Shown here piece after piece: positions 5,809-11,771 of a stretch of DNA of 11,771 nucleotides. Both the position numbers and the translations under genes were made by a program. The stretch lies in the NCBI GenBank assembly GCA_019751935.1, contig JAIEMR010000131.1, positions 1-11,771 of the forward strand, read 5' to 3'. The notes under the pieces are model-generated. The model saw only the letters and a list, made by a program, of their open reading frames with translations, was not told where the DNA came from and did no database searches. The number at the start of each line of letters is the position of its first letter. Position 1 is the first letter of the stretch. This DNA is from Alphaproteobacteria bacterium (GTDB taxonomy: Bacteria > Pseudomonadota > Alphaproteobacteria > Paracaedibacterales > CAIULA01).

Positions 5809-7173
5809 CTATGAACCTCTCCATATTGTCCCTTGCGCGGTATCCTCTAATTGCACCCCTAAATCCAGAAGATGCTTTCTGACTCTGTCTGCTTCAGCAA
5901 AATCTTTGTTTTTACGAGCTAAATTTCTTTGTTCTATAAATGACTCTATTTCAGCAGCACTAATTTTTGTTTTTTCACCTTGCAGCCATTCCTCAGGGGA
6001 GGATTGCAATAGCCCCAAAACACGAACTGCTCCTTTTAACTCTCCGATCAACCTTTTCTTTTCATTTTCGTCAGCGCTTTTATGAATCCCACTTACAATC
6101 TGATGAATATGGCTAAGAGCAAGGGGTGTATTCAAATCATCCTCAAGAGCCTCTAAAATTTCTCTTGGAGCTTGTGAAGGTTCAACACCTTCATACCCCC
6201 TAAGGGCAGAGTACAAACGATCTAAGGTGTGCTTAGCTTGAAATAAGACATCATCTGTCCAATCCAAAGGCTGTCTATAATGGGTCATTAAGAGCGCGAG
6301 GCGGATTGTCTCTCCCCTATGATTTGCTAAAAGATCATCAACCGTTAAAAAATTCCCAAGAGATTTAGACATCTTACTGCCATCCACGGTTAAATGGCCG
6401 TTATGAAGCCAAAAATTAGCCATCTTCTTTGTTCCGTGAGCACAAAGGCTTTGCGCTGCTTCATTTTCATGATGAGGGAAAATCAAATCAATCCCTCCTC
6501 CATGAATATCAAAAACCTCGCCCAGATACTTCCAGCTCATAGCAGAACATTCAATATGCCATCCTGGGCGACCTCTGCCCCAAGGACTGTCCCAGCCAGG
6601 TAGATCCTCAGTAGAAGGTTTCCATAATACAAAATCACCAGCATCCTGTTTATAAGGAGCAATTTCAACACGCGCGCCTGCTAAAAGCTCATCAGGATTC
6701 CGGCGAGATAAATGCCCATAAGATTTAAATTCTGAAACTTTAAACAAAACATGGCCTTGTGATTCATAGGCGTATCCTTTTTCAATCAAGGATTCTATTA
6801 ACAAAATCATCTCAGGAATATGTTTCGTTGCTCTAGGCTCATGATCTGGCGATAAAACACCTAATTCATTCATGTCTTTATGGTATTGCGCAGTCGTTTT
6901 TACTGTAAGCTCATCTATAGAGATACCAAGGTTTTTGCTTGCAGCATTAATCTTATCGTCAACATCTGTTATGTTTCGAACATAAGTAACCTTTGGAAAC
7001 ATAAGCTTTAAAAGACGATAAAGAACGTCAAAAACAACGACAGGTCGTGCATTTCCAATATGAGCCCGATCATACACAGTAGGACCGCAAACATACATAC
7101 GGACATGGTCCTGATCAATTGGCTGGAAGGTTTCTCTTACTCGTGATAGACTGTTATAAAGTTTTAAGGACAT
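5809..7173 (-). CDS. cysS: Cysteinyl-tRNA synthetase
   Basis: This class I synthetase charges tRNA-Cys with cysteine in the cytoplasm. The 454-residue product is of normal length. It shows CGPTVYDRAHIGNAR (29-43) with the HIGH-type motif, GWHIECSAMS (204-213), HHENEAA (234-240) and KMSKS (267-271). The zinc ligands expected from the E. coli enzyme are all present as Cys29, Cys209, His234 and Glu238. A C-terminal helical anticodon-binding region (about 310-454) completes the protein. The ATG at 7173 is preceded by a purine-rich AAGAAGAG stretch acting as ribosome binding site. It is the first gene of a cysS-trmJ pair, divergent from rpoZ across a 112-bp gap. Confidence 0.97.
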   Translation of the reverse strand: MSLKLYNSLSRVRETFQPIDQDHVRMYVCGPTVYDRAHIGNARPVVVFDVLYRLLKLMFPKVTYVRNITDVDDKINAASKNLGISIDELTVKTTAQYHKDMNELGVLSPDHEPRATKHIPEMILLIESLIEKGYAYESQGHVLFKVSEFKSYGHLSRRNPDELLAGARVEIAPYKQDAGDFVLWKPSTEDLPGWDSPWGRGRPGWHIECSAMSWKYLGEVFDIHGGGIDLIFPHHENEAAQSLCAHGTKKMANFWLHNGHLTVDGSKMSKSLGNFLTVDDLLANHRGETIRLALLMTHYRQPLDWTDDVLFQAKHTLDRLYSALRGYEGVEPSQAPREILEALEDDLNTPLALSHIHQIVSGIHKSADENEKKRLIGELKGAVRVLGLLQSSPEEWLQGEKTKISAAEIESFIEQRNLARKNKDFAEADRVRKHLLDLGVQLEDTAQGTIWRGS

Positions 7174-7285
7174 TGCTCTTCTTTTTTTCCCTTTAGACTA
7201 TTTTATCACTATGCCAAGTTTATCTTGATTTTTCTAGGCTAGAGACGTTATTTCTTAATAGATTATATTTTTAGGAGTCTACCAA

Positions 7286-7684
7286 ATGGCACGCGTAACC
7301 GTCGAAGATTGTATCGTCAACATTCCTAACCGATTTGAGTTAGTCTTAATAGCTGCAAGAAGAGCCCGTGAGATTGCGGCAGGCGCCTCTCTTACTGTGG
7401 CACGTGACAATGATAAAAATCCAGTTGTGGCATTGCGCGAGATTTCAGAGGAAACTATTTCCTTAACAGCCCTTAGAGAAAGTATCATAAAAGGCATGCA
7501 ACGTAATGTATTCATTGATGACACGGAAAGTGATTTAGATGAAGAACTGCAAGATATTATGCAAGCTGAACAGGGATGGCAGACTCAAAATAAAGTTGGA
7601 GATGGCATGAGCATTTCTGATGAAGAAGAAATTGATGAGGAAGAAACCTCTGACGACGATGAGGAAGAAGAGGAAGTAATCTAA
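7286..7684 (+). CDS. rpoZ: RNA polymerase omega subunit
   Basis: Omega binds the beta' subunit and helps RNA polymerase assemble; in many bacteria it also takes part in ppGpp sensing. The 132-residue product begins MARVTVEDC and continues with NRFELVLIAARRAREI (15-30) and NPVVALREI (45-53), the conserved omega fold. The C-terminus (about 110-132) is extremely acidic, with 16 Asp or Glu in 23 residues. It makes the protein longer than the 91-residue E. coli subunit; acidic tails are common in alphaproteobacterial omegas. The ATG is well supported by AGGAG at 7273-7277, eight bases upstream. It is followed by rsh on the same strand after 79 bp, the usual alphaproteobacterial pairing that couples polymerase and ppGpp functions. 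Confidence 0.95.
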   Translation: MARVTVEDCIVNIPNRFELVLIAARRAREIAAGASLTVARDNDKNPVVALREISEETISLTALRESIIKGMQRNVFIDDTESDLDEELQDIMQAEQGWQTQNKVGDGMSISDEEEIDEEETSDDDEEEEEVI

Positions 7685-7752
7685 GTTTTTTATACATTTA
7701 GAGTTGCTAGACCTACATTCTAACAAAAAATATAGGTATAGTTTTAACCTTT

Positions 7753-7757
7753 AAGGA
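7753..7757 (+). promoter_or_regulatory. Ribosome binding site fixing the TTG start of rsh
   Basis: AAGGA lies six bases before TTG at 7764. An in-frame TAA at 7752-7754 rules out any start further upstream. The ATG at 7757 overlaps this site but is in another frame and closes after 16 codons. The TTG start restores the N-terminus expected for alphaproteobacterial Rsh proteins. Confidence 0.7.
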
Positions 7758-7763
7758 TGCGTC

Positions 7764-9932
7764 TTGATACGTCAGTTCGAGTTAGTAGAACGGCTGAAGG
7801 CATATGACCCAACAGCAGATGAGGATCTTTTAAACAGAGCCTACGTCTTTTCCATGAAAGCTCACGGTAGTCAGCTCCGTGAGTCTGGGGATCCTTATTT
7901 CTCTCATCCCATAGAGGTTGCTGGTATTCTGGTTGATATGAAGCTTGATTGTTACTCGATTGTAACAGCCTTGCTTCATGACACTGTCGAAGACACCGTT
8001 GCAACCCTAGAAGAAATCCAGAACCTGTTTGGTACAGAAATTGCTCGCCTGGTCAATGGCGTTACAAAACTCTCTCAGCTTGAATTACAATCAGAAGAAA
8101 CCAAACAAGCTGAAAATTTTCGTAAACTTGTTGTCGCAATGTCTAGTGACATTCGTGTCTTACTGGTAAAACTAGCTGACCGTCTGCATAATATGCGCAC
8201 CCTTCATTACGTTGTAGCGCCTGAAAAGCGTCGCAGAATTGCCCGAGAAACCATGGAAATATACGTTCCCCTTGCAGAACGTATGGGCATGCAAAGCATG
8301 AAGGATGAGCTAGAAGATCTGGCGTTTTCCGTGCTTAATGCAGAAATGCATGAGTCTATCAAAAGCCGCTTACGGTTTTTGCATGAATCTTCAGAAAACA
8401 CCATTGATACCATTCTGAATGATCTGAAACGCGTTACTCAAGAAAACGGCCTTGAATGTAATGTCAGCGGAAGGCTCAAAACCCCTTATTCAATATGGGG
8501 AAAAATGCAAAAGAAAAACATTACATTTGAACAACTTTCTGACATTATGGCATTTCGTTTGGTTGTAGATACAGTGGGAGAATGCTACCAAGCCCTTGGC
8601 ATTATGCACAGCCATTATCATCTCGTCCCAGGACGATTTAAAGATTACATTAGCACTCCAAAAGCCAACAATTATCGCTCGCTTCACACCGGACTTATTG
8701 GCCCTTTAAATCATCGCATTGAAATTCAAATTCGCACAAAAGAGATGCATCAAATCTCAGAGCTGGGCGTTGCTGCACATTGGCAATACAAAAAAAATGG
8801 ACCTATTCATGAAGGTAAGCAATATGCTTGGCTTAGAAGCCTTCTTGAAATTCTTGAACAAGCCTCAGGACCAGAAGAATTTTTAGAGCACACCAAACTT
8901 GAAATGTTTCAAGATCAGGTCTTTTGTTTCACACCTAAGGGAGAATTAATTCCCCTTCCAAGAGGTGGAACACCGATTGATTTTGCCTATGCCATTCATT
9001 CTGACATTGGGGATCGTACCGTCGGCGCAAAAATCAATGGCCGCCAGATGCCGCTTCGCACCCAACTGCAAAACGGAGATCAAGTTGAAATCATTACTGT
9101 TAAAAACCAATGCCCATCGCCCACTTGGGAACGATTTGTCGTCACAGGTAAGGCAAGAGCTCGTATTCGAAGGTTTATACGCAGTCAACAACGAGATCAA
9201 TTTAGTGAACTTGGCAAATCATTACTGCAAAAAGCGTGTATAAAGGAAGGAATTCCCTATTCTGAAAAAGCATTTATAAATTCAATCAAACATTTTCAGT
9301 ACCCCTTAGTAGATGATCTATTTGCAGCAATAGGCGAAGGTATTCATTCTGCAAAAGAGGTTGTAGGCGTTGCCTATCCAGACAAGCAAAATCTCGAAGA
9401 TTCTTCAGATAAAAAGCAAAAGAAAAATCAAAAAACTAGCGATGATTCTGAAAAATTTGTAAGCAGCAAGCCTTCCCCAGTAAATAAAACAGCCATTTGC
9501 ATCAAAGGATTAATACCAGGTATGGCTGTCCATTACGCAGGATGCTGCCACCCCTTACCTGGTGATAAGATTATTGGGGTTATAACTACAGGAAAAGGTG
9601 TAACCATTCACACCCATGATTGTGAAGGCGTTTCAACCACAATCGATCCAGAACGAATCCTTGATTTGTCTTGGCAAGAAGATATTGATAATTTGAGCCG
9701 TCATGTAGGAAGGCTCAAGGTAATCTTTATAAATAAAGCGGGAAGCCTTGCTAGCATGACCACATCCATAAGCAAGCTTCAAGGTAATATTGTTAACCTT
9801 AAAATCACCAATAGAACTTCAGAGTTTTGGGATTTGTTCGTAGATGTGGAAGTAAAAAACGTGAACCACCTTCATGATATTCAAGCAGCCCTTAGAAACG
9901 TTCCCATTATCAATTATGTAGCGCGGATTTAA
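7764..9932 (+). CDS. rsh: Bifunctional (p)ppGpp synthetase/hydrolase (Rsh/SpoT)
   Basis: This enzyme makes the alarmone (p)ppGpp from ATP and GTP or GDP, and hydrolyses it, controlling the stringent response. The 722-residue product has the full long-RSH architecture. The HD hydrolase domain has SHPIEVA (47-53), LLHDTVEDT (70-78) and LADRLHNMRTL (137-147). The synthetase domain has GRLKTPYSIWGKM (236-248), PGRFKDYISTPK (289-300) and EIQIRT (320-325). A TGS domain follows (about 383-446), then a helical region, a low-complexity Lys/Asp/Ser linker (about 540-570), a conserved Cys-rich segment with GCCHP (593-597) and HTHDC (616-620), and a C-terminal ACT domain (649-722). Both catalytic domains look intact, so synthesis and hydrolysis are both likely. 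The start is TTG. The gene follows rpoZ and is probably read with it. Confidence 0.95.
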   Translation: MIRQFELVERLKAYDPTADEDLLNRAYVFSMKAHGSQLRESGDPYFSHPIEVAGILVDMKLDCYSIVTALLHDTVEDTVATLEEIQNLFGTEIARLVNGVTKLSQLELQSEETKQAENFRKLVVAMSSDIRVLLVKLADRLHNMRTLHYVVAPEKRRRIARETMEIYVPLAERMGMQSMKDELEDLAFSVLNAEMHESIKSRLRFLHESSENTIDTILNDLKRVTQENGLECNVSGRLKTPYSIWGKMQKKNITFEQLSDIMAFRLVVDTVGECYQALGIMHSHYHLVPGRFKDYISTPKANNYRSLHTGLIGPLNHRIEIQIRTKEMHQISELGVAAHWQYKKNGPIHEGKQYAWLRSLLEILEQASGPEEFLEHTKLEMFQDQVFCFTPKGELIPLPRGGTPIDFAYAIHSDIGDRTVGAKINGRQMPLRTQLQNGDQVEIITVKNQCPSPTWERFVVTGKARARIRRFIRSQQRDQFSELGKSLLQKACIKEGIPYSEKAFINSIKHFQYPLVDDLFAAIGEGIHSAKEVVGVAYPDKQNLEDSSDKKQKKNQKTSDDSEKFVSSKPSPVNKTAICIKGLIPGMAVHYAGCCHPLPGDKIIGVITTGKGVTIHTHDCEGVSTTIDPERILDLSWQEDIDNLSRHVGRLKVIFINKAGSLASMTTSISKLQGNIVNLKITNRTSEFWDLFVDVEVKNVNHLHDIQAALRNVPIINYVARI

Positions 9933-10028
9933 AAATCTTTTGAAGATTAGCCCAATTATTTAAATAGCCTAACTTCAATAATTTATTGTAAATTGCATTA
10001 CGCCATAATCAAAAAATACAGCCTATTA

Positions 10029-10568
10029 ATGAAATTTTTCACAACGTCATTTATCATATTCTTATGCATTACAAATGTATATTGCAGCGAGCGCATACTT
10101 GAAGGTACTTGTCTAGCAATTGAAAACCCAAAAATGACTCGTATTCATTTGGAAAATTGCGCTCACACAAAAGATGATATAAATAAGATTGTTAACTCTT
10201 TAGATAGACGAGCCTCAAAGATAAAATCAGGAAAAACCACATCAACAATCCAAGAAATTGAATTGGGAAATTGGGGAAATAATTTAAAACTAGTTAGACA
10301 CTTTATTTTTAAGGTTACTATGCGTAGTAAGCGAGGTGATTTCACACCTGCCTCAGCATTTAAAGGTGGTCTATTGATTTTGCCAATGAGCTATTATGAT
10401 ACAAAATTTGATGCATTTTCAAATTGCGAATACCCCGATTTTTTCTCTAATTTCTGGGTATCTCGCGCATGGACAAATACGGCGGTCATTGCATACAGGA
10501 TAACACCAAAAGAAATCTTGGTTGAACGTATAGATTCAAAAAACACAATTCAAATGCATGTCCAGTAA
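10029..10568 (+). CDS. Hypothetical exported protein
   Basis: I do not recognise this protein. The preferred ATG at 10029 gives 179 residues beginning with a good Sec signal peptide: a Lys, the hydrophobic core FFTTSFIIFLCITNVYC (residues 3-19) and likely signal peptidase I cleavage near residues 19-20. There is no clear lipobox. An in-frame TTG at 9993 would add 12 residues before the signal peptide and is less likely. The mature part is mixed in charge with four cysteines, counting the one at the cleavage site. It contains a short predicted helical stretch (DDINKIVNSLDRR) and a C-terminal half rich in aromatic and beta-prone residues. A periplasmic or envelope location is inferred. It lies 96 bp after rsh on the same strand, converges on the MFS gene, and lacks a strong ribosome binding site. 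Confidence 0.6.
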   Translation: MKFFTTSFIIFLCITNVYCSERILEGTCLAIENPKMTRIHLENCAHTKDDINKIVNSLDRRASKIKSGKTTSTIQEIELGNWGNNLKLVRHFIFKVTMRSKRGDFTPASAFKGGLLILPMSYYDTKFDAFSNCEYPDFFSNFWVSRAWTNTAVIAYRITPKEILVERIDSKNTIQMHVQ

Positions 10569-10602
10569 AAGATAGATCCAGTTTTACACGTAAATAATAT
10601 GT

Positions 10603-11771
10603 TTATGCTGCCTTTCTATAAGAAAGCTCCTGTGTTTTTTTGACAAAAAAGTGATGAAGGACCAAGGTTAAAACACTCATAAAAATAATATAACTGGACA
10701 CAGCTATTTCTGAGCCGAATGTGTGGGTTAAAATTGTTGCGATCAAAGGTGCCGTTCCACTAAAGACAGCGATGCCAAAGGTGTAAGAGATCGCTAACCC
10801 TGAATAACGGCAAGAGGTTGGAAAAAAGCTTGCCATATAGGGAAATGCACAGCCATTAATAAGTGTTCCAGACGCCATCATCAAGAACAGGAAAAGCACC
10901 GCTTGATTCATTCCAACGAAAGATCCTGTCAACAACCAAAAAGCTGGTATAGCTACAAGGATGTTGGCAATACATCCCCTTATGATCATTTTAGGAAAAC
11001 CAATTTTGTCTGAAATACGCCCACAAGGAATTAGGAATAGCGCATTAAAAACCATAGTCAATCCATTTAAAGCCATTGACTCTGAGGGTGTAAACCCAAG
11101 GTCCCCATAAACTTTATTTATATAAACAGTGGAAAGGTTAAGGGGGATCGTTGTAAGACCTGACAAGACAAAACAAAAAAGCATTTCTTTTTTATAAGAT
11201 CCCACAAGAGTTCGGATTGACTGAATATAATTACCAGCTGCTGAAGGGTCAGAGGGTAGAAAGTCCAATTTTTCGCGCAATTTTATGGATAAAAATGCCA
11301 AAAATCCGCCCAATATAAAAGGAAGACGCCAGCTCCATGAGGGGAGAATTTGAAGCACAGCCAAAAGCCCTGCTAAGGTTGCTAGGATTGCACCAATCAC
11401 ACCAGAAGCAATTAAAATTCCTGTATTTTTTCCAAGCTCATTCTTTGGGAAAGTTTCAAAAATATAAACATTTATTCCTGCAAATTCACCGCCAAAAAAA
11501 AATCCCTGCATCATACGACAAATGACCAGAACAATTGGTGCCATAACGCCAATATCCTGATAGCTTGGCAGTAAACCAATAGCTAGAGTTGGAACTCCAA
11601 CAAGACCAATAGAAAGCATCAAAGGAAGGTTTCTGTTCGTGGAATCTCCTAAAAGGCCAAAAAGAATTGCCCCTAAGGGCTTGGTAATATACCCAGCAGC
11701 AAAAGCCCCAAATGTAGATAATGTTTGCGTAAAAGGATCTGAACTTGGGAAAAAGATAGGAGCTAAAAGAA
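10603..11771 (-). CDS. MFS transporter, metabolite:H+ symporter (ProP-like) family, 5' end outside window
   Basis: The reading frame stays open to the right edge, so at least 389 C-terminal codons are present and the start lies beyond base 11771. An internal TTG or ATG near 11620 is not the start, because typical family sequence continues upstream of it: STFGAFAAGYITKPLGAILF, then the loop GLLGDSTNRN. The visible features are about ten membrane segments, RMMQGFFFGGEFAG (the R-x-x-Q-G-x-x-x-G-G-E motif of this family) and WSWRLPFILGG. Members import osmolytes or organic acids such as proline, betaine or citrate with protons, and intracellular alphaproteobacteria carry many paralogues; the substrate here cannot be told. 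The first cytoplasmic loop reads GDSTNRN rather than the canonical GDRxGRR, so it lacks the usual basic residues. Confidence 0.88.
   Translation of the reverse strand, partial: LLAPIFFPSSDPFTQTLSTFGAFAAGYITKPLGAILFGLLGDSTNRNLPLMLSIGLVGVPTLAIGLLPSYQDIGVMAPIVLVICRMMQGFFFGGEFAGINVYIFETFPKNELGKNTGILIASGVIGAILATLAGLLAVLQILPSWSWRLPFILGGFLAFLSIKLREKLDFLPSDPSAAGNYIQSIRTLVGSYKKEMLFCFVLSGLTTIPLNLSTVYINKVYGDLGFTPSESMALNGLTMVFNALFLIPCGRISDKIGFPKMIIRGCIANILVAIPAFWLLTGSFVGMNQAVLFLFLMMASGTLINGCAFPYMASFFPTSCRYSGLAISYTFGIAVFSGTAPLIATILTHTFGSEIAVSSYIIFMSVLTLVLHHFFVKKTQELSYRKAA

Noticed and set aside
7279..7524. 81-codon minus-strand frame antisense to rpoZ
   Set aside because: Mirror of a well-conserved gene with its own strong Shine-Dalgarno sequence; no independent support.
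7709..7738. Hairpin-like ACCTACATT ... AATATAGGT between rpoZ and rsh
   Set aside because: Short, imperfect and A-T rich; expected by chance in this base composition.
7744..8004. 86-codon minus-strand frame over the start of rsh
   Set aside because: Antisense to the conserved HD domain, with no ribosome binding site and no recognisable product.
8965..9243. 92-codon plus-strand frame inside rsh
   Set aside because: It lies in another frame over the conserved TGS and linker region of Rsh; its product looks like a frame shadow.
9934..9948. Small hairpin AATCTT-TTG-AAGATT right after rsh
   Set aside because: Only six base pairs, A-T rich and without a T-run, so it is not a credible terminator.
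11620..11622. Start of the MFS gene at the internal TTG/ATG
   Set aside because: Translation upstream continues in frame with typical MHS-family sequence to the window edge, so the true start is outside.

Overview
The window looks like a chromosomal segment of an AT-rich, Gram-negative alphaproteobacterium, probably host-associated (a Holosporales- or Paracaedibacter-like bacterium is my best guess). The reasons are the gene pairs rpoZ-rsh and ribH-nusB, an LdtR-like MarR regulator of a type common in alphaproteobacteria, an AmpG-family permease, an MHS-type transporter of the kind abundant in intracellular alphaproteobacteria, and long AT-rich gaps holding dispersed repeats. The taxonomic placement is inference from gene content and protein character.

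Layout. Positions 1-426 carry no gene. They hold the truncated end of an imperfect palindromic repeat (1-80), followed by a complete 267-bp MITE-like element (91-357) with about 30-bp terminal inverted repeats and a TTA target duplication. An AT-rich hairpin lies at the 3' end of lpxK. lpxK (minus, lipid A 4'-kinase) and an AmpG-family permease gene (plus) diverge from a 319-bp AT-rich gap. A 62-codon gene for a small charged protein follows ampG closely. Next come a ribH-like gene and nusB in tandem, then after an AT-rich gap a MarR/LdtR-like regulator. The regulator converges on trmJ at a perfect palindromic bidirectional terminator. cysS and trmJ form a minus-strand pair. Divergent from cysS is rpoZ followed by rsh (bifunctional (p)ppGpp synthetase/hydrolase, TTG start). 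After rsh comes a gene for an unrecognised exported protein. The window ends in the 3' part of a minus-strand MFS transporter gene that runs off the right edge.

Together the genes are mostly housekeeping: envelope (lpxK, ampG, possibly the LdtR-like regulator), transcription (nusB, rpoZ), tRNA charging and modification (cysS, trmJ) and stringent response (rsh). No defence system, phage or CRISPR array is visible. The points most worth a second look are the RibH-fold protein that has lost the canonical lumazine synthase active-site residues while staying next to nusB, the MITE with nested internal hairpins, and the TTG start of rsh that is overlapped by an out-of-frame ATG reading frame.
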